Shown: one piece after another, positions 1 to 10,375 of the stretch
Position numbering within the stretch: the first letter of the stretch is position 1
Layout of the letters: every line of letters begins with the position of its first letter
Assembly (NCBI GenBank): GCA_028095005.1
Contig: CM051459.1
Location: 3,091,190 to 3,155,189, forward strand
Length of the DNA: 64,000 bases
DNA from: Rhynchospora pubera
Taxonomy: Eukaryota; Streptophyta; Magnoliopsida; Poales; Cyperaceae
Direction of reading: 5' to 3'
Notes under the pieces: generated by a model
What the model was told of the DNA's origin: nothing
What the model saw: only the letters and a program-made list of their open reading frames with translations
Database searches by the model: none
Program-made: the position numbers and the translations under genes

Positions 1-643
1 GAAGACATACCAAAATATCGAGTTTCCATGCGTGAAAACCCTTCCAAATATGCCATGGCGGCTCTCGGTTCGGTCTGGACAAGTTCTGTTCGGATTGGAC
101 AGGCCTAATTCGGGTCAAAACAACTCAATTCGGACCAAATGACCTCAGTTCGGACCGAACTAGAGCACTTCGGGTCGAACTGGATCTGTTCGGGTCGAAC
201 TGAGACTCCATCTTTGAATACATGTGGTATTTTGGTCATATCTCTTTCGTCCGAACTCCGATTTAGGTGATTCAAAAGTCGTTGGAAAGCTTAGGTTGAG
301 CTCTACAATCATGTTGACTCTATTTAGCCATTTGCTTTCCTTAGACTCTCATTTTATGCAATAAACGTGCCTTCGGTCCGAGCAAAACTCCATTCGGTCC
401 GAGTAGTAGCTTTGATGTTGCCTCCAAGTGCTAGGAATGAGTCGTCTAGCGTATGCCAAGTGCCAAAATCCATCTAATATTCGAGAATCCACTAGAAATC
501 ATCGAGAAACCTGAAAATAAGAGAAAAGACGACGGTAGAGCCAATTCCTAGAAAATCATAGCAATTTATCAAATAATTGAATGGTTTGAGTATGATTTGA
601 GTGCTAAGTACGGTCCAAATACCCACAAATAATAACGATATCA
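1..643 (-). repeat. 3' LTR, partial (first third in element orientation)
   Basis: Matches 6858-7500 at an offset of 6857 with one mismatch. The inner boundary is set where the copies diverge: both end in GATATCA on the plus strand, so the LTR starts TGATATC in element orientation. The remaining roughly 1.2 kb of this LTR would lie before the window. Confidence 0.93.
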
Positions 644-657
644 AATTCCCCCAAACT
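644..657 (-). other. Polypurine tract of the gag-only element
   Basis: On the minus strand AGTTTGGGGGAATT lies immediately before the TGATATC start of the 3' LTR. A purine-rich run at this place primes plus-strand DNA synthesis in LTR retrotransposons. Confidence 0.75.
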
Positions 658-2424
658 TAAACTTTGCTTGTCCTCAAGCAACGCCCTAAGCTTAGAATTT
701 TGGACTGTACTTAAAGCTTTAAACATTGAGTCGTAACTCAAACCAAGAAATGTCGTGAAACCAATTGCTTTGCCTAAAATTTTCACACTTCAATCAAACA
801 AGTCAAACAAAAATTTAATTTCAAGAACCAAGTTTAGTATTCTACAAATTAATTCATGCAACTCTTGGTCCTAATGAAATATTCTCTCAAATTTTAGAAC
901 TCTAGCTTCTCTTTGTTATTTCAAATGCGATCTCAATTTCAATCACCCGTTCATTTTCATTTTTCACAAAAGTTTGTAAAGTCCTTTATCAAAGTCGGAA
1001 ATTTTATAATGAACTTCTCTTAAAACCAATTTCACTTTTTCTTTTTTCACCAATTTTTTTTCTTCGTGTAAGTCGAGTCGTGGGGCTTTACACCCTAGAG
1101 GATATAATGCGGTGTCATTGGCCTTGAATTTGCTACTAGCACATGACGCGCTAGGGAGGTTGGACGGGTGTTGCTCGACTATGGCCACGGTACACTTGGG
1201 CCATAATACTCAACAACTCCTTTACCAATGCTTTCACACCGGGTCCGGTAGAAATTATTTACAAGTTACCCAATTATACCTCGAGAGCTTTGAGTTATAA
1301 TTCCCGACAACTTGTAATTAATCCAATACCCTCCAATTTGTGGTTGAGTTGGTGGAAAAAAGGCCTCGGTGCATCCTCGTTTTCACAACTATTTTGATTT
1401 TATTGTCCCATTAAGATTGCTTGTTGGTGAATCAAGCGATTAAAAGCATTTTCAACAAGTCCAAGTTCATTTCATAATTTCCGAAGTCGATAAATTTCTT
1501 TTTAAACAAAGGTTTGTCAAACACGAATCAGTTCACTCGGTAAAAACTTGTGAGAATCGACTAAAACTGATTTAACAATTTTAAGCATCCAAGATCGAGT
1601 TCTAATTTTCTCAAAATATTTTCATTTCGGCCCATTGGTGCAAAAATTAATCATGAGATATCATAACATTCTAAGGTCCTTGAAGAAAAAGTTTGTTTGA
1701 CTTCAAAACAGTTTCAAGTGTGAGTTTCATCATTTAAAATCTAAATCGAGAGAAACTAGGCATATCAATTCAATTTCCAAACAAAACTAGGCAAAAATCC
1801 AATTTTTATGTCTCTGTTCGGACCGGACAGAAGCTGTTCGGACCGGACAAGACTCTGTTCGGACCGAACAGAAGCTGTGAAATTCAAAATTTATCCAAAT
1901 TTGCAAAAATTTTGAGCAATTTCAATCAAAAGTTCGAAATTTTCTCCTATTTCCTCCCCCCCAAACTTAAGTCAAGCATTGTCCTCAATGCATTCAATCA
2001 CAAAGAAAAGTAAATAGGAGGAAAAGAGAACTTAGCCAATTTTTGCTTTTAAACATGTCGTTTTGTTCCTAGTTTGTTTTCTCGAGTTTCAAGATGGCTC
2101 TATCAATCTTCAAGTCTTTTGATGCAATCCGTATGAGGTCGTTCGGGGTTAGTTGGTTCGCGTAACCCATGGTGCTCTAGCACGAATTACATCTTCCTTC
2201 GTTTGTGCCTCAAGATTTTCCTACAAACAAACAAACACAAACATCAAATTCTATTTTTGTTATTTTCTATTTTTCAAATTTTTATGGATTTTCTATTTTA
2301 TTATTTTTTTGTATTTTTTTATTTTTAATGACAATGACAAAATAAATGAAAGAAGAGTTGAGAAATCCTTGGGTTGCCTCCCAAGAAGCGCTTGTTTTAG
2401 GTCCCTAGCTTGACCATCTTTTCA
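658..2424 (-). other. Internal non-coding part of the gag-only element
   Basis: About 1.77 kb between the gag-protease stop and the purine tract. Only short shadow ORFs are seen on either strand and no reverse transcriptase or integrase motif. A second purine-rich stretch (on the minus strand) occurs near 1957-1970, reading like another GTTTGGGGGG tract. Three palindrome-like units lie at 1813-1870, one of them an exact TTCGGACCGAA at 1858. Confidence 0.6.
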
Positions 2425-5325
2425 TTAAGTCTTGATTGGATCGGACCCGGAGAGCGAGACGGCGAGCGATTTGTCATAGCCCTTGTTGTTGATGTCTTTC
2501 ATGCGATCCCTTCCCAAGATAGTCTCATCCATGCGAATCGTGGGATCGATGCCTTTCAAATCATCAAGTGAGTACCCCATTGCTCCTTTGTTCACCAACA
2601 ATTTCTTTGTTTGACCTGTATCTAGCTTGAAATCAGCAATAACAAGGTCCGTTTGACTAAGAGGCGTTGGATGATGCTTGATTTTGACTTTGGGGGTCTC
2701 AGTTTGGACCGAAGAAGAACAGTTCGGACCGAACAAGGGGCTGTTTGGACCGAACTTGATCCTGCTCGGACCGAACAGAGTGTCTGTGACCTTTGATTCT
2801 TCAAGTTGGACTATTGTTCGGTCCGAACTAGAGGGGGTTCGGTCCGAAGGTCTAGCAATTTGGTCTGGACAGACATTGTTGGGGTCGAGCAGAGCATCAT
2901 GAGAGTGATCCTTAGGAAATTCTTCGATTTTAGAGACCCATTTGACCATGCAACACTTGTTAATGGGATCAGGGCATTCCAAAGCATGGTCTATTGAGAA
3001 ACGGAGCTTCTCTCCTCCCACTCTAACCACAATCGTCCCATCTCGAGCATCCATTTTTACACCCGCGGTTCTAAGAAAGGGGCGTCCCAAAATTATAGGC
3101 ACCTCCTTATCTTCTTCCATGTCTACCACAACAAAATCCCCCGGTATGACAAACTTATCCACTTGGACGGGCACATCTTTGAGAATACCTAATGGTAACC
3201 GCATTGAAGAATCGGCGAGTTTCAACGTCATGCGTGTAGGTCTCAACTCGCCAAAACCAATCTTGTCAAACATTGTCTTGGGCATAAGACTCACACTAGC
3301 CCCCATATCACACAAGGCTTGCTTAATTGTTGCATTACCAATAGTGCAAGGAAGAGCAAACCTACCCGGATCCTCAAGTTTTGGGGGCATCTTGCTTTTC
3401 AAAGCCTCGCTACTCTTGTGTGTTAGGGCCACCGTTTTGAGTTCTTCCATGGACCTCTTGCCTGTGCATAACTCTTTCAAGAATCTTGCAAAGATCGGCA
3501 CTTGAGCTATGACATCCGTGAATGGAATGTTGACCTTCAATTGCTTGAGAATCTCCCAAAAGGTCCTAAATTGTTCAGCTTCCTTTTTCTTTAAAAGTCG
3601 CTGAGGAAATGGGACAGGGGGTCGATAGGTTGATTCAGGTTGCTGCGTTTTCTTCTTCCCCTTGGCTTGGACATCTCCTTGGGCATCATTTTCTCTCTGT
3701 TCGGACCAAACAAGGGGCTGTTCGGACCGAACTGGGCATGGTGAGGTCACTTGCTCCAAAACTGGATGTTCGACCTGAACTAGAAGTGGTTCGGTCCGAA
3801 CTGGAGGTGGTTCGGTCCGAACTGAGGGTCGAACTGTTTCGTTGGTAGGCACGGGCTGATCTTGGTACTCTTTGCTGCTTCGTAGGACATGTATGGCTTT
3901 GATCTCTGCACTTGGGTTGACTTGTGGTTGGCTTGGAAGCTTGCCTGGTGGTCGGGAGAAGTGTGCTTCCATCATACGCTCCAAGCGTTGCAAGGTGCTC
4001 GCACTTCCCTTAAATTCGTTGATAGTCACCTTCAATTCATCGGTGGTGGCCTTCAATTCATCTAACCCTAAAGCCATAGATTTGTTAATCTTTTCTTGCT
4101 CACTCATGAATTCTTGAACAACAATTGGAATTTCTTCCCTTTCGAAATAGGGCTTCTTTTGAAATGATTGGTCTCTATTGTTGTTGTTGAATTGTGCATT
4201 CCTATACAAATTTGGCGGGTTATTTTGGTACTTTGAACCATAAGGGGGCCCATTGTGTAGGTAGTTCACTTGGGCCCCTCCGTTACCAATTTTGGCAAGA
4301 GGACAATTGATAGATGTGTGTCCTTCCTCGCCGCATGCTCCGCATTGGCTTGAATGGAGATGTGTCCCTTGAGCCGATTGGTAAGCGGCAAGTTCAGCTT
4401 CTAGCTCCTCTATTCTCGCCTCTTTAGTCGAAATTTGGTGCACTTGCTGCCTCGAACTACTTGAGTGGCGGGGAATGAGTAGAGGGTACCATGTGTAGTT
4501 TCTTGCACAATAATCAAGTAAATCTCGCCCTCGTGCCGTATCAAGTCTTTTGAATGCCCCACCTGAAAGAGAATCAAGATTGATTTTAATATTGTCATAA
4601 AGTCCAGTGTAGAATGATTTAAGGAGCATCCATTCTTGAATCCCATGATGTGGACAAGAATTTTCTAAATCCCTAAACCGTTCCCAAGCATCCCTCATTG
4701 ATTCATTTTGGTTTTGGGCAAAATTATTCAATTCAGCTCTAATTTTATCCGCTCTATCCGAAGGAAAATACCTATCCAAGAAGGTTTGTGCCATTTCATC
4801 CCAAGACCTAATTGACCCTTTTTTCAATGTTTTATACCATTTTTGTGCTCGGTCCTTAAGGGTGAAATGAAATAACAATAGCCTAATTGCTTGTTGAGGA
4901 ACACCATTAAACTTAATTAATCTAGTGCAATCAATAAAAGTTTGTAAGTGAGCATGGGGATCCTCATCGTCGTTCCCATAGAACGGATTTTGTTGCACAA
5001 GCACGACGTGGTTGGGGGCGATTTGCATGTTGTTAGCGGCGATGCCTGGAATCACCACCGGTCCGCCCACGTTTCTTGCGCTGGGAACTCCAAACTCCAT
5101 AAGAGTCCTTTCACGATCTTCCTCATCTTCGTAGTCGGAGTTATGGACGCTTCCCTCGTCTTCTTGAGTCCATCGACGGCGCTCATTGTCAAAATCTCTC
5201 CTTTGACCCGTTAGGAGGGTCCGATCGGCTGTCAGTCGAGCCTCTCTTTGCTCAAGTTGGAGACGGAGGTTCTCCAATTCTTGTGTGCGCTGTGCAATGG
5301 CCTCGGGAGTGAGTGCCTCGGCCAT
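2425..5325 (-). CDS. Retrotransposon Gag-aspartic protease polyprotein
   Basis: Single ORF of 966 codons from the first in-frame ATG (5325). The frame stays open upstream past 5500 with no ATG, and a splice-acceptor-like TTTATTGCAG ends near 5508, so a longer spliced start is possible. From the N-terminus: a charged coiled-coil-like region, a Gag capsid domain (about 4560-5000, with the PHHG and FYTGL blocks usual in Athila Gag), a CX2CX4HX4C zinc knuckle (CGACGEEGHTSINC, about 4310-4352), a long linker, then a retropepsin-type protease (CDMGASVSLMP near 3280-3320, ILGRPFLRTAG downstream). The catalytic triplet is D-M-G instead of the usual D-S/T-G; plant elements often show D-L-G. The ORF ends after the protease, with no polymerase. 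The palindrome TTCGGWCCGAA is translated in all three frames here (FGPN, VRTE/VRSE, SDRT). Confidence 0.9.
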   Translation of the reverse strand: MAEALTPEAIAQRTQELENLRLQLEQREARLTADRTLLTGQRRDFDNERRRWTQEDEGSVHNSDYEDEEDRERTLMEFGVPSARNVGGPVVIPGIAANNMQIAPNHVVLVQQNPFYGNDDEDPHAHLQTFIDCTRLIKFNGVPQQAIRLLLFHFTLKDRAQKWYKTLKKGSIRSWDEMAQTFLDRYFPSDRADKIRAELNNFAQNQNESMRDAWERFRDLENSCPHHGIQEWMLLKSFYTGLYDNIKINLDSLSGGAFKRLDTARGRDLLDYCARNYTWYPLLIPRHSSSSRQQVHQISTKEARIEELEAELAAYQSAQGTHLHSSQCGACGEEGHTSINCPLAKIGNGGAQVNYLHNGPPYGSKYQNNPPNLYRNAQFNNNNRDQSFQKKPYFEREEIPIVVQEFMSEQEKINKSMALGLDELKATTDELKVTINEFKGSASTLQRLERMMEAHFSRPPGKLPSQPQVNPSAEIKAIHVLRSSKEYQDQPVPTNETVRPSVRTEPPPVRTEPLLVQVEHPVLEQVTSPCPVRSEQPLVWSEQRENDAQGDVQAKGKKKTQQPESTYRPPVPFPQRLLKKKEAEQFRTFWEILKQLKVNIPFTDVIAQVPIFARFLKELCTGKRSMEELKTVALTHKSSEALKSKMPPKLEDPGRFALPCTIGNATIKQALCDMGASVSLMPKTMFDKIGFGELRPTRMTLKLADSSMRLPLGILKDVPVQVDKFVIPGDFVVVDMEEDKEVPIILGRPFLRTAGVKMDARDGTIVVRVGGEKLRFSIDHALECPDPINKCCMVKWVSKIEEFPKDHSHDALLDPNNVCPDQIARPSDRTPSSSDRTIVQLEESKVTDTLFGPSRIKFGPNSPLFGPNCSSSVQTETPKVKIKHHPTPLSQTDLVIADFKLDTGQTKKLLVNKGAMGYSLDDLKGIDPTIRMDETILGRDRMKDINNKGYDKSLAVSLSGSDPIKT

Positions 5326-5591
5326 TGTTAGGCTTCCTTCTCTCTGTTCAAGGCTCAGTTCGGTTCGAATTGGTTCTGTTCGGTCCGAACGGAGAGTGGG
5401 TTGAGGGGCTGGTGGCTGTTCCGGATCCTCTATCAAGTGTCGGAAGAAGTAGTTTCGAACTTTTGGAGGTGGAGACTTCTTCCTACGTGTCTTGCCTGCC
5501 AGTCCTGCAATAAAGAGAGAGAAAAGTAGGTAAAAAGAAAAAATAAAAATCTAGTCTCCAAATACTCAAACAAGTATCCAATATCGACACC

Positions 5592-5610
5592 GTCCCCGGC
5601 AACGGCGCCA
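5592..5610 (-). other. Primer binding site, tRNA-Asp
   Basis: The minus strand reads TGGCGCCGTTGCCGGGGAC, six bases inside the 5' LTR. It is complementary to the 3' end of plant tRNA-Asp (CCCCGGCAACGGCGCCA), the primer used by Athila-type elements. Confidence 0.9.
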
Positions 5611-5616
5611 ATTTAA

Positions 5617-7500
5617 TGAAGGCTTTAAACCTAGGAATCAAATAAATTTATAAACCTAGACCTAACCTCACTAGTCGTCAAAGTTAAGCTTAGGGTCGAA
5701 CCCACAGGACGGATTAACGATTACTGGACTTGTTTTTTTTATGAAGCTAGACAATAAAATAAGGGTGAAAGTGTTGTAAATAACAATGCAATTAAGAAGA
5801 TATTTTTGGTTGTTTTTGATTCTAAATAATAAGGTAAACTAAAGTAGGTAGATTTTGGGGTTTTTCAAGTATAATAAGGCGTCTTAGGGGTCAGGATTCA
5901 CTTAGGTTTAGTCCTCGATTTGCTGGATCGCTCGCTGTCGCGTTAAATAACAACAAATCTAAGCATAGGCCGTCAGTTCGGTCCGAACACGACTTGTTCG
6001 GTCCGAACAGAGGCTGGTATGTTGAGTTATGACCATACAACTTGAGTTTTAACTTTATGAAGGGCTCAGATCGGCTATAGCTACATTACCTAATCCTCAA
6101 CTGTCGTCTTTTGGACTAGAAATTAGTACAGGTCTCTACTTTGCCCACATAGACCAATTAAACCTAAACTTTCGTGTCGGTATTTTAATTAACCTATGTC
6201 TTATTTATTTGTTTTCTTAGGGATATCTAAGTTGCCTTTCAGCCAACTTAGAAACTACACCTTTCAGTGCTAGCTAATCTCCTCTTTCGAATCTTCGACT
6301 TATCCCAAGTACTTAATTTAATCCTAATTGTTTAACCTAACCTTGTAACTTAACTAAACAGGCCTTTATTTAGAAGTAAATCAGGTCAAAACAAGGGAAT
6401 TAAACAAGCAATTAAAATACTACTCAATAAATAGATCATAAAGCAAAACATCAAGTCATATCAAGTCATAACATCAAACTAAACCTAAACTACATCCATA
6501 CCCTAAGACAACATATATTTAGCCTAACATAGTACTAAAACAAACAATAAATAGAGTAGAAATCACAAGATACAAGCCCATGGAAATTAGAGATAAAGAC
6601 ATAGGAAGAATAAACCAAGTTGTCTTTCTATGCTCGATCTTCAATTATCAAAGGCAGTGGGGTGTTGCAACGCGTGTCTCCAACCTTCTCCTTGCTGCCG
6701 TCGCCTCAAGAATATGGTTGCATCAATGAAATCAATGGTGGAATCACCTAAGGAAGGTGGAATTGTGTTATGGAGGGTAGAATGCCTTTCCTTCAGGCCT
6801 TCGGGCGAATATATAGTGGTCTTCTGGTTTGGAAAGGAGGCTGGGGCGCTATGGCAAGAAGACATACCAAAATATCGAGTTTCCATGCGTGAAAACCCTT
6901 CCAAATATGCCATGGCGGCTCTCGGTTCGGTCTGGACAAGTTCTGTTCGGATTGGACAGGCCTAATTCGGGTCAAAACAACTCAATTCGGACCAAATGAC
7001 CTCAGTTCGGACCGAACTAGAGCACTTCGGGTCGAACTGGATCTGTTCGGGTCGAACTGAGACTCCATCTTTGAATACATGTGGTATTTTGGTCATATCT
7101 CTTTCGTCCGAACTCCGATTTAGGTGATTCAAAAGTCGTTGGAAAGGTTAGGTTGAGCTCTACAATCATGTTGACTCTATTTAGCCATTTGCTTTCCTTA
7201 GACTCTCATTTTATGCAATAAACGTGCCTTCGGTCCGAGCAAAACTCCATTCGGTCCGAGTAGTAGCTTTGATGTTGCCTCCAAGTGCTAGGAATGAGTC
7301 GTCTAGCGTATGCCAAGTGCCAAAATCCATCTAATATTCGAGAATCCACTAGAAATCATCGAGAAACCTGAAAATAAGAGAAAAGACGACGGTAGAGCCA
7401 ATTCCTAGAAAATCATAGCAATTTATCAAATAATTGAATGGTTTGAGTATGATTTGAGTGCTAAGTACGGTCCAAATACCCACAAATAATAACGATATCA
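5617..7500 (-). repeat. 5' LTR, complete (1884 bp)
   Basis: Bounded by TG...CA on the plus strand: TGAAGGC at 5617 next to the primer site, and GATATCA at 7500 where similarity to the left LTR stops. It holds exact palindromes at 5977, 5997 and 7006. The short open frames here (for example 6630-6965) are not supported as genes. Confidence 0.88.
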
Positions 7501-8853
7501 CCCCTTTTTGGCTATGTGTTTCTGGACTTCCGCGCATGCCGCGGTTACCCGAGCATTCTCCGCTTGGAGTTGCTCAAGTTGTTTGGTTTTCTCTTCCAGC
7601 TCCTTGCGAAGCTGGGCCATCTCATCAGGTATTTCCTCGAGGATTTCAATTTCTTCATCGACATCTTCAGATGAACTTCCATGGTCCAAATTTGGATCCT
7701 CTTCATCACTTGCGATGTTATCAGTGGTTTGCTGGACAATTTCCTCCACTACCGGGCTGCGGTTCCTGGGCCGGCCTACCCGTTTGGGAGGTTTAGATGC
7801 TGAAGCTTTTCCTTTCTGTCCTCGTGTTTCCACGGGGACACTTTCGGAGTGAGGCGGTTCCTGGGAACCTGTCCCAACCATACGGACTTCCGCCGTTTCC
7901 TCATTGTCATCCTCATCATCGTCAACTGACACATGATATGTCGAGGCAGAACCAGCGTTCCGCCTCTTCCTCATCACATATTTCTTTTTGGTTTTATTTT
8001 TCATCATCTGACTCGCCACCTGGTTAGCCAGAGAGGTGTCTTTTTCTTTTGATACCCATCGCTTAGTGCCCCCTGTGTTTTGCTTGGGAGCGGGGATGGG
8101 TTCCGGTTGCTTGGGCTTCCAGACCTTCGTCACTTTTCCTTTGGCCTTCATTGAGCGGGCGTTGGGCTGGAGTGATGGAAAGGTAAGCCGGTCAAAGACC
8201 GAAGGTGGGTGGGCCACAGTCCTTTTTTCTGACGCACTATAGTCCGCGTCTCCCTCTCGGTTGTCTTCGCGATAAGGAAAGCGGAGCCTCTGGTGCGCCG
8301 GAAACTTAAGCCTGTCCTTGATGGACGGCTTGTTGGGGTTGGCAGGGATCGCAGTAACGATCCTGCGGGACTTGCGGGATCTTTTGACAATCTTGAAAGC
8401 CGCATGAATGGCCTCTACTGCCTGGTGTTTTGGGTGGGTCACTTTCTCTGTTTCCGAGACGGGGGCATACATAGGGAGCTCCCAATCCTCTCTGAGGCGC
8501 ATCGCCTCACCTCCCTTTTTGAGTACATGTAGAGGGGCGAAGGTGTTGCTGAGCGACAGGTCAGTGACGGTATCGGGTTGCTGGACCAGGTGGAGAGCTT
8601 GGGCCCTCGAGATCCTAGTCCTCTTCTGTTTTTTGAGTTTTGGGGCTGTTGCCCCCTTGACATGGATGGTTGCTGCCTGGCCCTTCTTGGTGCTAAGGGC
8701 GGGCTTTCCAGAGACTTTCACTGATGCTTCACCAGCAAGCATCACGGGAGAGATTTGCACGACAGCTTGAACGGGCACATAGAGAGTCCCGGTTGCTGCT
8801 GCCTTCTTGTGGCGAAGACGTTCGCCCTTCACGATTTGACTCCAGGTGAACAT
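7498..8853 (-). pseudogene. Unrecognised charged ORF truncated by LTR insertion
   Basis: Opens with ATG at 8853 and runs 451 codons. I do not recognise a domain. Visible features are a basic N-terminal half (KKQKRTR, KSRR), two related blocks PSIKDRLKFP and PSVFDRLTFP, an acidic stretch (DDDEDDNEE, SEDVDEEIEILEE) and a C-terminal heptad-like coiled coil (MAQLRKELEEKTKQLEQLQ). The DRL/FDRL blocks recall accessory or Gag-linked proteins of plant Ty3/gypsy elements, so this is probably the 5' part of an older retrotransposon ORF. The last codon before the stop is host sequence; the TGA stop is the first three bases of the LTR of the gag-only element. The true C-terminus would lie beyond the window start. 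A splice-acceptor-like CCATTGCAG stands just upstream of the ATG. Confidence 0.6.
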
Positions 8854-9477
8854 GATTCCTGCAATGGAGAGAACTCAGAGTCAATCATTAGTATTTTTCT
8901 TTGAATATTATGGACTTAATTCCATCTATACATTTAAACTTTGATTATGCCCTGATGAGAGGAGAAAAATGTCCCACCGGGCGTGCCAGAACCTGTCTCG
9001 CACTTTTTCAGTCCGACCACGGAAGATCAGATAGTCCTCTATGGGGCGAAGAAAATGCGGATCAGATACCCCTCGAGCATCTTGAGACCCGTCGTTACTG
9101 CCCATTCCGAACGAGCGAAGGGCACTAATGCGGCTCTAAGTACCTCGAGAGTTGATTGTTTGTCGTAGGTCCTTTTTTTCCAGTAGGCGCAAGCCCCTAC
9201 TGTTAATTACCTCCGGACTCAGTTACGGTCTGAGCCAAGAGCACCTCTAGATCGGGATAATCAAAGCTTAGATGTTATAAGTGGATGAAGTCCATTTTTA
9301 ATAAAAGGATAGTGTCTTGATAGGGAATTTCAGGGTGAAGACTAAACAGAAGGGCAGTCTTTTGAACAGTGCTATGCAAACATGAATGGTGCAATTTAAT
9401 TCTTTAATTTCACATTTTAAGACATTTAGGTTGCTTTTACTTTGCTGTGTCAGGCTTAGTGCCGTTACAGAGATTTT
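8854..9477. other. Non-coding stretch upstream of the truncated ORF, possible LTR edge
   Basis: No supportable ORF. The minus strand at 8971-8988 reads TGGCACGCCCGGTGGGAC, a string I remember from the 5' internal ends of plant LTR elements, followed inward by the truncated ORF. A TG at 8994 could begin an LTR on the plus strand. I could not match the motif to a tRNA and the opposite LTR is not in the window, so this is a weak suggestion. Confidence 0.3.
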
Positions 9478-9479
9478 TG

Positions 9480-9845
9480 AGTTCGATACTAGGAAATTTG
9501 GTATCCTAGATCAATCCTCAATCGTTTAGAGGTTTAGAGATTTTGGGATTTCGTTCAAGTCTTGAGTACAGATGCGCTATGCCTTCTCTTGACATGAACT
9601 TAGGTGATGGCCACTGGTTGACTTTCCTTCTGGTCACCTGGGCATCAGATTTCAGTCTGCTTCTGGTCAAACATGCTGTGAACTTGTAGAAACAGGCTGT
9701 TAGATTTGAGTCCAACGCTAGAAAATAGGGTATTCTAGGTCAGTTCTCAATCGTTTTGAGGAACTTAGGGATTTTTGGGATTTTCGTTCAAGTCACGAGT
9801 ACAGATGCGCTATGCCTTCTCTTGACAGGAACTTCAGTGATAATT
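9480..9845. repeat. Two-copy direct repeat, period about 233 bp
   Basis: The string GATGCGCTATGCCTTCTC occurs at 9571 and at 9804. Both copies lie in a longer similar block that starts with a GGTATYCTAG-like segment, runs through TTTTGGGATTT-type sequence and ends near CTCTTGACA. The copies are diverged, so the duplication is old. Confidence 0.75.
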
Positions 9846-9929
9846 CAGAATTGACTTTTTCTTTTTCTCAATCTGAACATCGAGAGGGTGTCTTCTTCAG
9901 GGCGAAACGCGATGCAGTCTTGAAGGGAC

Positions 9930-10375
9930 GGACTTTTGACTTTTAAGACTTTATGTCACTTTAGACTTTGTGTCTTTTGGGTCACTTTTAGGCTTTGTGC
10001 CATTTTGACTTTGTGTCACTTTTAGATTTTGTGTCGTCTTAGACTTTGTGTCATTTAGACTTTGTGTCACATTTAGATTTTGTGTCATTTTGGAGTTTTG
10101 ACTTTTGATTTTGCATTTTTAGAAGTTTGAACTTTGAGTTTGACTTTTGAGTCTTGCACTTTAAGCTGACACTTTTGGAGTTTGACTTTTGCTAGGACTT
10201 TTGGAGCTTGACCTTTGAGTTGGGCTTTTGAGTTTTGGTTTTTTGGACTTTGGTTTAAAGTTTGAGCTTGGTTCGAACTTTTGAGTTCTGGCATTCTGGA
10301 CTTTAGACTTTTTAGTTGTGACTTTTGAGTTTTAGACTTTTGGTATTTAGTTGAGGTTTTGAGTTTGGGCTTTTT
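9930..10375. repeat. Degenerate minisatellite (ACTTTGTGTCAC-like, then TTTTGAGTTTGACTTTTG-like)
   Basis: From 9930 to 10092 an irregular unit near 20 bp, built on GACTTTGTGTCACTTTTAG, is repeated. From 10092 to 10375 it grades into units of TTTGACTTTTGAGTTT type. The purine strand gives a lysine-rich shadow ORF (10085-10294) that I do not accept as a gene. Confidence 0.75.

Larger units (their letters stand above)
1..7500 (-). mobile_element. Gag-protease-only LTR retrotransposon, Athila-like (left end outside window)
   Basis: Bases 1-643 repeat 6858-7500, so they are the two LTRs. Read on the minus strand the order is 5' LTR (5617-7500), a tRNA-Asp primer site (5592-5610), a gag-protease ORF (2425-5325), 1.8 kb without long ORFs, a purine tract (644-657) and the start of the 3' LTR. 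No reverse transcriptase, RNase H or integrase motif is present between the protease and the 3' LTR, so the element cannot copy itself and must borrow polymerase. The tRNA-Asp primer and Gag style point to the Athila branch of Ty3/gypsy. The gag-only structure matches what has been called TR-GAG elements. The overlapping 643 bp of LTR differ at one site (290 versus 7147), so insertion is recent. A palindrome TTCGGWCCGAA recurs throughout. Confidence 0.9.

Noticed and set aside
2942..3505. 187-codon plus-strand ORF opposite the protease
   Set aside because: Antisense shadow of the gag-protease ORF with no recognisable domain.
5326..5436. Start of gag-protease at 5436
   Set aside because: It is TTG. 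The frame is open further upstream, so it is not a natural boundary either; I used ATG 5325 and noted a possible splice acceptor near 5508.
10085..10294. Lysine/glutamine-rich small protein
   Set aside because: Translation of a minisatellite; no start context or conservation evidence.
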